Of a stretch of 64,000 bases of DNA, positions 45,801 to 54,343 are shown piece by piece; positions within the stretch are counted from its first letter, which is position 1, and the number at the start of each line of letters is the position of its first letter. The stretch comes from Desulfocurvibacter africanus subsp. africanus DSM 2603. GTDB taxonomy: Bacteria; Desulfobacterota; Desulfovibrionia; Desulfovibrionales; Desulfovibrionaceae. The notes under the pieces are model-generated. The model worked only from the letters and a program-made list of their open reading frames with translations. It searched no databases and was not told the origin of the DNA. Made by a program: the position numbers and the translations under genes. The stretch lies in contig NZ_KE383873.1 in the NCBI RefSeq assembly GCF_000422545.1, forward strand, positions 227,905 to 291,904, written 5' to 3'.

Positions 45801-47095
45801 ACATGGTCCTCCTTTCCAAGGCAGCAGGCCTTGTATTTACGGCCGCTCCCGCAGGGGCAGGGAGCGTTACGCCCGGTTTTTTCGCCTTGCGCCGCGGCCT
45901 CTTCCGCGGCCAGGATGGTCATGACGCCCCCTGCGTCGCGCCCTTGGCGCAGGAGTCCGGCCATGATGCGCATGGGCCGGTCCACGTGGCGAAAGAAGGC
46001 CTGCAGGCCGGGGCAGAGATAGTTGAGCCCCGGCTCGCCGTCCGGGGTCCGGGCGATACGGTTCTTGGGGCACTCGCCGTGGCAGGTGAAGAGCCAGGCG
46101 CACTCCCGGCAAAAACGGGGCAGGTTGGATGCCTTGCGCCTGCCGAAGGCGCGCTGCCGCTCCGAGCCTACCAGCTCGGCCAGCGGAGTCTCGAGGATGT
46201 TGCCCAGGAGGTGCTCCGGCTCCACAAAGTGGTCGCAGGAGTAGAGGTCGCCGGTGTGCTCCAGGGCCACGCCCTGGCCGCACTCGGGCTGGAGCACGCA
46301 GAGGGTCGACCGGCCCCGGAGCCAGGCGGCCAGCGCGCCGTCGAAGAACTGGACGAACATCCGGCCCACGTCGCGGCGCACCCACTCGTCGAAGATGGCG
46401 CTCAGGAATCGGCCATACTGCTTCGGCCTCACCGAGCGCGCCGTGACGCGGGCGTCCTGCCTGGGCTCGGCGTCGTCCTGGATCTCCACGATGGGGATGA
46501 ACTGGAGATAGGGCGTCTTCAGCTCGTCGCGGAGGAAGCGGTAGACTTCAAGCGGTTGGCGGCTGTTGACCGCATTCACCGTGCACAGGATGTTGAATTC
46601 GACCCCGTGCTTCTGCATGAGCCGCACAGCCCGCACCACGCGGTCGAAGACCGAGCGCCCCTGCCTGTCGTGGCGGAAGGCGTCGTGCATGGGCCTGGGG
46701 CCGTCCAGGCTCAGGCCCACGAGGAAGCGGTGCTCGGCCAGGAACTGGCACCAGTGCTCGTCGAGCAGCACCCCGTTGGTCTGGAGCGTGTTCTCGACCA
46801 CGCAACCCGGCGGCGCGCTCTCCCGCTCCACGGCCACGGCGCGCTCGAAGAAGTCGAGGCCCATGAGCGTGGGCTCACCGCCCTGCCAGGCGATTGTGAC
46901 ATGGGGCACCTTGTGCGCGGCGATGGTCTGCCGGATGTAGCTCTCCATGACCTCGTCGGACATGCGGAAGGTGCCGCCCGGGTAGAGCCGGCTCTTATCG
47001 AGAAAAAAGCAGTAGTCGCAGCGCAGGTTGCAGCGCGCGCCCGTGGGCTTGGCCATGACGTGGAAGGCGGGCGGAGGCATGATCGTTCCCTGCAT
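45737..47095 (-). CDS. Anaerobic sulfatase-maturating enzyme (radical SAM) with SEC-C tail
   Basis: Protein of 452 residues. It converts the sulfatase active-site Cys to formylglycine without oxygen. The radical SAM 4Fe-4S motif is CNLRCDYCFF (about 22-31). Further anSME marks are WQGGEPTLMGLDFF, SLDGPRPMHDAFR, and the Cys-rich SPASM region CVLQPECGQG, LYSCDHFV, RFCRECAWLFTCHGECPKNR. A SEC-C metal-binding motif, NAPCPCGSGRKYKACC, sits near residues 408-424. The last 64 bases overlap the start of the sulfatase gene in another frame. The two are translationally coupled enzyme and substrate. Confidence 0.94.
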   Translation of the reverse strand: MQGTIMPPPAFHVMAKPTGARCNLRCDYCFFLDKSRLYPGGTFRMSDEVMESYIRQTIAAHKVPHVTIAWQGGEPTLMGLDFFERAVAVERESAPPGCVVENTLQTNGVLLDEHWCQFLAEHRFLVGLSLDGPRPMHDAFRHDRQGRSVFDRVVRAVRLMQKHGVEFNILCTVNAVNSRQPLEVYRFLRDELKTPYLQFIPIVEIQDDAEPRQDARVTARSVRPKQYGRFLSAIFDEWVRRDVGRMFVQFFDGALAAWLRGRSTLCVLQPECGQGVALEHTGDLYSCDHFVEPEHLLGNILETPLAELVGSERQRAFGRRKASNLPRFCRECAWLFTCHGECPKNRIARTPDGEPGLNYLCPGLQAFFRHVDRPMRIMAGLLRQGRDAGGVMTILAAEEAAAQGEKTGRNAPCPCGSGRKYKACCLGKEDHVWPRTSRTSSSSGVTTSASRT

Positions 47096-47277
47096 CGCAT
47101 TCGGCTCCTTGTCAGCGCCACGGGTTCACCGGTTGGCCTGCCTGGAAGCCCATGAGCAGAATCTTTGCCAACGGAACTCCCAGCCGACAGGCCCTGGGTT
47201 AAGCTGGAATTCCTTGAAATTTTGGATCGGATGTCCGGGCCGCCCGCTCATGGGGCGGTGCGTAGTGACGAGGGGAA

Positions 47278-47292
47278 GTCAGAATGACGAAG
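47278..47292 (-). repeat. Type C end tag
   Basis: Minus-strand CTTCGTCATTCTGAC. One of six copies of TTCGTCATTCTGA between 47 and 60.4 kb (also 49639, 51486, 54207, 55965, 60344). Confidence 0.6.
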
Positions 47293-47317
47293 CGGCCGCA
47301 GCTTTCGCGGGCCGGCT

Positions 47318-47669
47318 ACTCGGTTGGGTCCGGCGTGGTGACTCTGGTGCCCTCCGGGTGCAGGTCGAGGGTGAGCCCTTCCGGCCGAGCATGAAAGCCG
47401 CAATGAAATCCTTGATGTTCCTGGTGTTCAGCGGCACGCCCTGGCCGCATCGACCAGGCCGCGAGTGCGTTCGCCTGGACCTCCAGCCCTTGCTGTGGCG
47501 GAAATCCTCGAGCGCTTGCGGGTCCATGCAGGCAAGCAGGAGCGAAAGGAGATCGGGAGCGCCGCCAGCAGTCGACGCTCTCGCCATCCACGGCGAACGC
47601 CCCTTCCCCGGTCCGGACGCCGACGTCCAGGCCGCCTGAGGAGGCTTTTGCATATCGATATCCAGCCAA
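47318..47669 (-). pseudogene. Degenerate coding remnant, unrecognised
   Basis: Two minus-strand frames each have protein-like stretches. One reads ASSGGLDVGVRTGEGAFAVD and ends LTLDLHPEGTRVTTPDPTE with a stop near 47318. The other reads GGAPDLLSLLLACMDPQALE and DFRHSKG. Together they recall an OsmC-like fold with frame breaks, but resemblance is weak. No intact gene lies between 47096 and 47726. Confidence 0.25.
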
Positions 47670-47726
47670 TCCCGGTTGGCCGGTCTGCCCTTCAGGGGGG
47701 TGCTCGCCGGTGCCTCCCTTGCCCCC

Positions 47727-48509
47727 TCAGAAGGTAAAGGCCACGCCCGCGATGGGCCCGCGCATGGTCAAGTCGGTATCGAAATCGTCCTCCCGGTTCA
47801 CGCTGAGAGTCCTGTACCCGGCCAATACCGTGGCCCAGTCGGCCAGCCGGTAGCCCAGGAGCCCCATGGCGCTCCAGGAGAAATGCGAGGCTTCGCCGAT
47901 GCCGAAGCCGCCGATGTCCCCGCGCAGGTGCACGAGGAAGCGCTTCGGGAGGTCCACCTGGAGCCGCGCCCCGACCATGGGGTCGACCCAGCTCGCATCC
48001 TGGCTGAACTCCGCCTGCATTGCGCCACCGGGAACAGCGATCTCGACATCGAGATCACTGTCCACGTCCCAGTAGCGGCCGCCGAGATAGGCATCGGCAA
48101 CGATCCATTGCTCACTGCCTGCTCCGCCGATCTCCTGCTTGAAGAAGTTGTACAACCCGCCGAACTCGACGATCCACTGGGTCAAATCGAGCTCGGCATT
48201 TATGGCCGCGCCGCTCTTGGTCGCCTCGCGATCCAGGGAGAAATCGAGGTAGTTCAAGTCCGCGAAGACTCCCCATCTGCCCCGCTGCGCCTCGAGGTAG
48301 CCCAGGAAGCCGAAGTCGAGGGAGTCGAAGAGATCGGAGAAGCTCGTATCCACATCCACGGCCCGACCCTTCACCGTGACATCGCCATTGATGCCGGCGA
48401 ACCAGGCATAGGGTGCGACGGTGAAGGTCCACTCCGCGTCATCCGCCGCCAGTGTCGCCTGGGGAAAAGCCAGGGCCATGAGCAGTCCTAACGCAATGAT
48501 GATGCGCAT
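47727..48509 (-). CDS. Outer-membrane beta-barrel protein
   Basis: Protein of 260 residues with a signal peptide (MRIIIALGLLMALAFPQATLA, cut near AA-DD). The mature part alternates aromatic and polar residues as in small beta barrels (EWTFTVAPYAWFAGINGDVT, YLEAQRGRWGVFADLNYLDF, RPIAGVAFTF-like end). It ends in Phe, the usual outer-membrane insertion signal. It resembles general porin-like or YfaZ-type barrel proteins; no exact family assigned. It follows another exported barrel gene on the same strand. Confidence 0.8.
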   Translation of the reverse strand: MRIIIALGLLMALAFPQATLAADDAEWTFTVAPYAWFAGINGDVTVKGRAVDVDTSFSDLFDSLDFGFLGYLEAQRGRWGVFADLNYLDFSLDREATKSGAAINAELDLTQWIVEFGGLYNFFKQEIGGAGSEQWIVADAYLGGRYWDVDSDLDVEIAVPGGAMQAEFSQDASWVDPMVGARLQVDLPKRFLVHLRGDIGGFGIGEASHFSWSAMGLLGYRLADWATVLAGYRTLSVNREDDFDTDLTMRGPIAGVAFTF

Positions 48510-48579
48510 CGCTCTTCTCCTCGGTTGAAGGTGCTCCCGCGCCGGCTTCGCCGGGGGTCGGGCCGTGGCGGCAATCCCA

Positions 48580-49383
48580 TCACGGCAGCAAGATGGAGAG
48601 CTGCGCCCGCAAGCCCCAGCCTTCGGGGCCGAACTCGGGCGATTCGAGCCAGTAGCGGCCTCCTATCCCGACCTGGAACGGCACGCCGCCCAGCTTCACG
48701 AGCTGGCTGACCCGGAAGTTGAGGGGCACGAGCCACTGCTCGGACTCCCAATCGTAGGTGGCGTCGGTCGAAAGCGTGAAGGAGGTCAGGGTCGGGGCGA
48801 CGTAGGTCACCTGCGGCTGCAGAACTGTGAGATTGACCTCCCGCTCGCCGGGACCCGCGAATGACCAGAACTGGTCGGCCAGCATGCCGTAGAGCCATGG
48901 CCCGACGTATCTGAACGCCCCTGCGCTCGGTCCGACAGCCCACTTGTCCAGCCCCAGGGTGTCCTCGGTGGCCGTGGGTAAAAGCCAGACCGGACCCACG
49001 CCCCAGACCCAGCCCCCGGGCGTAAGCCGTGCCGGGGACAGGTACTGGGCGGTCCTCATGTCGCTCAAGCCGGTATCGTCCATGCCTTTTAGCGGCAGGT
49101 CGTTCTGCCAGACAAAGGGCAGAATGGTCCTGGTTTTCAGAAACCAGTCTTCGCTGAGCCTGAACGAAAGCCGCGGTATGAAGGTCAGGGTCCCCACCGA
49201 GCCTTCCTCTTCAGGACCGAAGTTCCAGTTCTGGTCGACCAGGAAGGTCAGGACATCGACCTCGGCGATGGGGTTGATCAGGTCCTCCGCTGTCTTCACG
49301 TCCTCGGGGTCCTGGCACCAGGCAAGCGGGCTGACCGCCAGCGCGAGAAGCATGGCCAGCAGGATACTCGATGGAAAACGCAT
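48580..49383 (-). CDS. Outer-membrane transporter-like protein (phenol degradation MetA/transporter family)
   Basis: Protein of 267 residues with a signal peptide (LLAMLLALAVSPLAWC). The pattern resembles the MetA-pathway/transporter barrel family: SFRLSEDWFLKTRTILPFVW, DTGLSDMRTAQYLSPARLTP, WGVGPVWLLPTATEDTLGLD, KWAVGPSAGAF and QFWSFAG. Members are thought to move hydrophobic or aromatic compounds across the outer membrane. It precedes the second barrel gene and the maturase-sulfatase genes on the same strand. Confidence 0.8.
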   Translation of the reverse strand: MRFPSSILLAMLLALAVSPLAWCQDPEDVKTAEDLINPIAEVDVLTFLVDQNWNFGPEEEGSVGTLTFIPRLSFRLSEDWFLKTRTILPFVWQNDLPLKGMDDTGLSDMRTAQYLSPARLTPGGWVWGVGPVWLLPTATEDTLGLDKWAVGPSAGAFRYVGPWLYGMLADQFWSFAGPGEREVNLTVLQPQVTYVAPTLTSFTLSTDATYDWESEQWLVPLNFRVSQLVKLGGVPFQVGIGGRYWLESPEFGPEGWGLRAQLSILLP

Positions 49384-49942
49384 CGCCCCCCCGATGCCGC
49401 CGATGCGGGTTCTTCACCCTGACGGCAGCCTTGGTAATTACACCAGCCAGAACTCTCATATTTTCGTTATTCCGAAAATTATTCAGCGTAGATAGAAAAG
49501 ATAAACCAGCAGCGAGTTCTTCATCTCAAGACCCGGAAACGAGGTTCCGGAGACGCTGTGCAGGGTCACTCCCGAGAATCTTCCCGGAGCATCAGCTCTG
49601 AGGAGGTTCACGCCAAACCAAATCCGCCGAAACTCCGTTTCGTCATTCTGACCTCCTTTCGTCACGCACCGTGAGGCGTGGCCCGCAGGCAGGAAAGAAA
49701 TCGAACAGTTCCAGCCTGTTCAGAGCCCAATACCGCACGGCGGCGTTGGCAGAGATTCTGCTCAGAGGCTTCCGGAAGCCCCTCCTGCCGACTGACCGGA
49801 GGCTGCCAAGGAGCAAAATGTGACGAGCCAAATGGGTACGCTTAATAACGGATGCATACGGTGAGGGGATTGCTAACCTGCCGATCAGAATCCGCGCCGG
49901 TCTGCATGACGTGATCCTCAGGCGGTCGTGAACAGAGGAATT
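49384..49942. other. Divergent intergenic region with a type C repeat
   Basis: Between the barrel genes (minus) and the PLD gene (plus). No gene. 49531-49652 is a type C repeat; AT-rich stretches near 49440-49500 probably contain the barrel operon promoter. Confidence 0.5.
49531..49652 (+). repeat. Type C repeat, copy 1
   Basis: About 122 bp, beginning ACCCGGAAACGAGGTTCCGG and ending TTTCGTCATTCTGAC. It is highly similar to 51378-51498. It contains short inverted repeats such as CCGGAAACGAGGTTCCGG and GAGAATCTTCCCGGAGCATC. Confidence 0.75.
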
Positions 49943-51448
49943 ATGAAGAGTTCTCTCTCCACAGTGTCGAAGGGCGCTCGCACAAGGTTCCAGAGAAATT
50001 TTTCCGAGGCCTGCTCCTCGCCGGAAACAACCTTTGCCGGGCGCTTTTTTAAGGATCAGATCCGGAGCAACGGAGGGAACTCCGGGTTCATCCTTCTGGA
50101 TGAACCCGGGTCCGCGTTCAACATGCGCAACGGTCTCGCCGGACTCGCCGAACGAACGCTCGACTTGCAGTATTTCATCTGGGAGGGCGATACCACAGGG
50201 CGACTCCTGGCGGATGCGGTGATTAAGGCCGCGCAGAGGGGGGTTCGGGTCCGGGTGCTCCTGGATGATTTGCACATCAAGGGCCGGGATCGGGTCATCG
50301 CCCTTCTGGACCATCATCCCTGCATTGAGATCCGTCTGTTCAATCCCTTCTCCAGCAGGGTCCTCCAGTACATCGACTTTCTCTTCGATTTCAAAAGGCT
50401 CAATCGCAGGATGCACAACAAGGTCTTCATCATGGACAACGCGATCGCCGTCTTGGGAGGGCGGAACATAGGGAACGAATACTTTGGGCTTGGAACTGAT
50501 CTGAACTTCAGGGACTTGGACCTGCTCAGCATCGGACCGATTGTTCAGGACATCTCGCAGGGCTTCGACACCTTCTGGAACAGTTCCTCGGCTGTCCCTG
50601 TCCGGGCGGTGGTCAGGCATTTTCCGGTACAGGAAGAACTCGAACGCTTCCTTGCGGAACGGCAGCGAAGCAAGGACCTGGACGATTTTCCCTATGCACT
50701 GGACTACTCCCCACAAGAGTATCAGGCCGCACTGGAGCGGTCCCGAGAACGCTTCATCTGGGCCGAGGCCGAATCCTTTGTTGATGACCCTGACAAGGAA
50801 AACCTCCCGCACACCGGAGTGCTCTCTCATCTTAGGCGGCACGGGGAGCGAATCGAGCAGGAGATCCTTCTGGAAGTAGCGTACTTCGTCCCGGGCAAAG
50901 CGGGAATTGCCTATTTGAACGAACTGACCGCCAAAGGCGTGCGGGTTCGAATCCTGACCAATTCCCTGGCCACGAACGACGTGGTGGCGGCGCATAGCGG
51001 GTATGCGAAATACAGGAGAGAGTTGATCGAATCCGGAGTCCAGCTTCGCGAACTCCCCCCCGACCCGCTAACGCTCAAGAAGAACTGGGCCGTTTCGTCC
51101 CGGCAGGTTCCCATTTCCTTGCACACGAAGGCCATGGTCTTTGACCGCACGTCCGTGTTCATCGGTTCCATGAACCTGGACCCGAGATCCGTCGTGCAAA
51201 ACACGGAAACCGGCCTGCTTGTGTTCAGCCCTGAGCTCGCCCGGCAGGTGGCCGCATTCATGGATGAAGCAGCCTTGCCCGGGAACAGCTACCTCCTTGC
51301 ATTCGCTGCGCCCGCAAGAGGGAAGATCGTCTGGCAGGCAATGGAGGAGGGGACCCCTGCAAAGCAGTACCTCAAGGACCCGGAAACGAGGTTCCGGAGA
51401 CGCTGCGCAGCGACACTCCTGAGAATCCTCCCTGAGGAACAGCTCTGA
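49943..51448 (+). CDS. Phospholipase D-family / cardiolipin synthase-like protein (ClsC-like)
   Basis: Protein of 501 residues from ATG 49943 (AGAGGA upstream; a GTG at 49928 is possible). Two HKD motifs: RRMHNKVFIMDNAIAVLGGR (first) and SLHTKAMVFDRTSVFIGSMN (second). Around them, LDLQYFIWEGDTTGRLLADA, VRVLLDDLHIKGRDR and RLFNPFSSR match ClsC/YmdC-type synthases, which make cardiolipin from phosphatidylglycerol and phosphatidylethanolamine. The last 24 residues (DPETRFRRRCAATLLRILPE) are encoded by a type C repeat, so the C-terminus is repeat-derived. Confidence 0.88.
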   Translation: MKSSLSTVSKGARTRFQRNFSEACSSPETTFAGRFFKDQIRSNGGNSGFILLDEPGSAFNMRNGLAGLAERTLDLQYFIWEGDTTGRLLADAVIKAAQRGVRVRVLLDDLHIKGRDRVIALLDHHPCIEIRLFNPFSSRVLQYIDFLFDFKRLNRRMHNKVFIMDNAIAVLGGRNIGNEYFGLGTDLNFRDLDLLSIGPIVQDISQGFDTFWNSSSAVPVRAVVRHFPVQEELERFLAERQRSKDLDDFPYALDYSPQEYQAALERSRERFIWAEAESFVDDPDKENLPHTGVLSHLRRHGERIEQEILLEVAYFVPGKAGIAYLNELTAKGVRVRILTNSLATNDVVAAHSGYAKYRRELIESGVQLRELPPDPLTLKKNWAVSSRQVPISLHTKAMVFDRTSVFIGSMNLDPRSVVQNTETGLLVFSPELARQVAAFMDEAALPGNSYLLAFAAPARGKIVWQAMEEGTPAKQYLKDPETRFRRRCAATLLRILPEEQL

Positions 51449-51650
51449 GCAGAACTGCGCCAAGCCTGAACCGCAGATACTCCGCTTCGTCATTCTGAGT
51501 TCCTGTCGTCGAAACCTGCCGGCAAATCCCTTGAGCTGCGGCGCTGCTGTCCAGGCAGCAGGCCTTGTATTTACGGCCGCTCCCGCAGGGGCAGGGATTG
51601 TTGCGTATGGTTTGTAGGCGGCTCCTTCCCACCATCACTGCCGCCATCAC
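51372..51650 (-). CDS. Small SEC-C motif protein downstream of the large sulfatase
   Basis: Reading frame of 92 residues whose start overlaps the stop of the sulfatase gene (TGATG arrangement). It carries NNPCPCGSGRKYKACC, the SEC-C zinc-binding motif, at about residues 17-32. After that the frame runs through a type C repeat and is unlikely to be conserved. The DNA around the motif closely matches the SEC-C part of the maturase gene. It may be a real small SEC-C protein or a shed maturase tail. Confidence 0.45.
   Translation of the reverse strand: MMAAVMVGRSRLQTIRNNPCPCGSGRKYKACCLDSSAAAQGICRQVSTTGTQNDEAEYLRFRLGAVLLRAVPQGGFSGVSLRSVSGTSFPGP
51378..51498 (+). repeat. Type C repeat, copy 2
   Basis: Copy of the repeat at 49531. 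Its first 70 bases lie inside the PLD reading frame and include its stop; the rest is intergenic. Ends TTCGTCATTCTGA. Confidence 0.75.
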
Positions 51651-54013
51651 TGCTGCGTCATGAGCCGCTTGAGCTCGGCTTGGTCGTCCCTGGTCAAATC
51701 CCCCGAAACGTCGACGACCACCTGGTCGATTCTTCCGGAGAAGGGGAAGGGCGCCTCATAATCCTCTGGGATGACCGAGTCGTAGGCCGCGTACCCGCAG
51801 CTCGCGCCGAGCACGCCGAACATGCTCGGCGTGGACAGGGGCATCTCGAGATTACCCACGATGGTGCCGTTCATGTAGAGCTGGGCTCGGCCCGGCGAGC
51901 CCTTTCCGGACCGCAAGTCCGGCTTGCCCGTGGGCTCGAACTCATAGCGCAGCCTGAGCTTGCCCGTGGGCAGCGGCTCCACGGAGCTGACCTTGAACAG
52001 CTCCAGCCCGACGTAGTTGTGCACGTAGTGCAGGCGGCCGTCCTTGACGTAGAGAGCGTAGCCGGCGTTTCGGCTGCCCTGAGTCATGAGGACGCCCTCG
52101 GCCCCGCCTTCGGGGATCTCCACCTCTGCCGTAATGCTGTGCGGGCGGTTATAGAGTCGCGGGGCCGCCGCAAAGGACACGGGCGCACCGCCGGGATAGT
52201 AGACGTAGCGCTCGCGCGGCCTGGACACGGTGGGCCGGGCCACGTTCATGCGCTGCATGTCGGCCGAGGCCAGGGGGAGCACCCCGTACCTGCCCGCCTC
52301 GGTGTACCAGCGCTGCACCATTTCATGGAGCTTGTCCGGGTGCTCGGCGGCGACGTTCCGGCGTTCCGAGGGGTCCTCGGCCACGTGGTAGAGTTCCCAG
52401 CCGTGGGCGTCGAGATCGTCAAGGATCTCCGCGCTGAGCGGCATGCCGAAGAAGCGCCCCTGCTCGGCGGCCTCGGCGAAGCTCGGGCCAGGGAAGGGGC
52501 AGACCGCCCGCCAGCCGTCATGGTAAATGGCGCGGTGGCCGAACATCTCGAAGTACTGGGTGTGGTGCCGGGTAGGGGCCTTCGCGTCGTCGAAGGTATG
52601 GGCGAAGCTCACTCCCTGGATTGGCGACTGGGGCACTCCGCGGATGGTGGCCGGCGCATCGAGGGAGAGGGCCGCGAGCACAGTGGGCACGATGTCCGTC
52701 ACGTGGGCGTACTGGTGGCGCACCTCGCCGCGAGCCCGGATGCGCTTGGGCCAGCAGACGATGCACGGGTCGCTTGTGCCGCCGCGGTAGGTCTCCCGTT
52801 TCCAGCGCCGGAAGGGGGTGTCGCCCGCCCAGGTCCAGCCCCAGGAGTAGTGCGGGAACGTGTTCGGACCGCCCCAGTCGTCGAAGTGCTTGAGGTTGTC
52901 TTTGAGCGTCTCCTCCACCGAGTTGAAGAAGAGCGCCTCATTGAAGGTGCCGTGCACGCCGCCCTCGGCGCTGGCCCCGTTGTCCGAGATGACGATGACC
53001 AGCGTGTTGTCGAGTTCCCCGAGCGTCTCCACGAAGTCCATAACCCGGCCGAAATGATGGTCCGTCTGCTCCATGAAGGCCGCGTAGACCTCCATCTGGC
53101 GGGCATACATGCGCCTAGCCTCTTCCGGGAGCGAGTCCCAGGCCGGCACGTCGGGGTCGTGGTCCGAGAGCTCGGCCCCTGTGGGCAAGAGGCCCAGCGC
53201 CTTCTGGCGCTCGAACACGGCCTTGCGGTACTCGTCCCAGCCCATGTCGAAACGGCCCTTGTACTTGTCGATCCACTGCTTCTCCACGTGATGCGGGGCA
53301 TGGCCCGCGCCGGTCGCGTAGTAGAGGAAGAATGGCTTGTCCGGCGCGTTGACCTTCGCGTCCTTGATGAATTCTATCGCCCGGTCGGCAAGGTCGATGT
53401 TGAGGTGATAGCCCTCCTCCGGCTTGGCCGGGGGCGTGACCGGGTGATTGTCATGGGTCAGGTCCGGGTGCCACTGGTCGGTGTCCCCGCCAAGGAAGCC
53501 GTAGTAGCGCTCGAAGCCGCGGCCCAGAGGCCAGCGGTGGAAGGGGCCGGCCGTGGTGGTCTCCTCCGGCGGAGTGAGGTGCCACTTGCCCGCGGCAAAA
53601 GTGTTGTAGCCGTGCTCCAGGAGCATTTCGGAGAGGAAACCATGTTCGAATCCCATGTAGCCGTTGTGGGCCGGGTAGCCGAGGGAGAGCTCGGTTATGG
53701 CCGAGAGGCCCAGGGTGTGGTGGTTGCGGCCGGTGAGCAGACAACCCCTGGTGGGGGAGCACAGGGCCGTGGTCTGGAAATTCGCGTAGCGCAGCCCCTG
53801 TCCCGCAAGCCGGTCCAGGGTCGGGGTCTCGCAGAACCCGCCATAAGCCGACATCTGGCCGAAGCCTACGTCATCCCAGACGAAGAAGATGATATTCGGC
53901 GACTGTTCCCGCGCCCGCGTGGGCTGCGGCCAGGCAGGCTCGGACTCGTCCAGCGTGCGCCCGATGCGGCCCGGGAAGTGACTGCCCGGCTCATACTCTT
54001 TGAGTTTCGTCAT
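51647..54013 (-). CDS. Large cytosolic arylsulfatase with C-terminal LamG-like region
   Basis: Protein of 788 residues; ATG at 54013 with AGGAGG upstream. Sulfatase core: NIIFFVWDDVGFGQMSAYGG (metal Asp47, Asp48), catalytic Cys85 in TTALCSPTRGCLLTGRNHHT (C-x-P-x-R), KWHLTPPEE, and ISDNGASAEGG. Residues about 610-780 form a beta-rich domain (GYALYVKDGRLHYVHNYVG) typical of the PF00884 arylsulfatase A-type enzymes of about 780 residues. No signal peptide. The maturase at 45.7 kb probably activates it. A sigma-54 activator gene is divergent to it. Confidence 0.93.
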   Translation of the reverse strand: MTKLKEYEPGSHFPGRIGRTLDESEPAWPQPTRAREQSPNIIFFVWDDVGFGQMSAYGGFCETPTLDRLAGQGLRYANFQTTALCSPTRGCLLTGRNHHTLGLSAITELSLGYPAHNGYMGFEHGFLSEMLLEHGYNTFAAGKWHLTPPEETTTAGPFHRWPLGRGFERYYGFLGGDTDQWHPDLTHDNHPVTPPAKPEEGYHLNIDLADRAIEFIKDAKVNAPDKPFFLYYATGAGHAPHHVEKQWIDKYKGRFDMGWDEYRKAVFERQKALGLLPTGAELSDHDPDVPAWDSLPEEARRMYARQMEVYAAFMEQTDHHFGRVMDFVETLGELDNTLVIVISDNGASAEGGVHGTFNEALFFNSVEETLKDNLKHFDDWGGPNTFPHYSWGWTWAGDTPFRRWKRETYRGGTSDPCIVCWPKRIRARGEVRHQYAHVTDIVPTVLAALSLDAPATIRGVPQSPIQGVSFAHTFDDAKAPTRHHTQYFEMFGHRAIYHDGWRAVCPFPGPSFAEAAEQGRFFGMPLSAEILDDLDAHGWELYHVAEDPSERRNVAAEHPDKLHEMVQRWYTEAGRYGVLPLASADMQRMNVARPTVSRPRERYVYYPGGAPVSFAAAPRLYNRPHSITAEVEIPEGGAEGVLMTQGSRNAGYALYVKDGRLHYVHNYVGLELFKVSSVEPLPTGKLRLRYEFEPTGKPDLRSGKGSPGRAQLYMNGTIVGNLEMPLSTPSMFGVLGASCGYAAYDSVIPEDYEAPFPFSGRIDQVVVDVSGDLTRDDQAELKRLMTQQ

Positions 54014-54343
54014 GGAGCCCTCCTGCTGAGCTTGGTGGTGAACCCCCTGTGTTCCCGTGATGTCTTTCCCGAATGCGCCTGAGCAGGAAGCCTGCCATCT
54101 GGAAGCAGCCGCCCTCACGGAAGAAAAGTTAAATGGCTCACGTACCTTACAGGTTGGCGATTCAGTTTCTCGATTCCTCCACGGGTGCCGGTGGTGGGGA
54201 AATGAAGTCAGAATGACGAAGTGGTGAACGGTCTGGCCAGGGAGCAGATAATAACGTCACCGATATGGAATTGCGCTTCGGGCTGCAGTAGCATCCTTCG
54301 GGGTGCATCAGGAGGGTGAGACGGCTTCCGCTATGGAGGCGGC

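Noticed and set aside
47318-47669. A PIN-domain toxin suggested by GVPLNTRNIKDF
   Set aside because: The surrounding sequence lacks the acidic PIN residues; kept only as an unrecognised remnant.
54014-54343. Sigma-54 (-24/-12) promoter before the sulfatase or activator
   Set aside because: No GG-N10-GC arrangement with the expected context was found on either strand.
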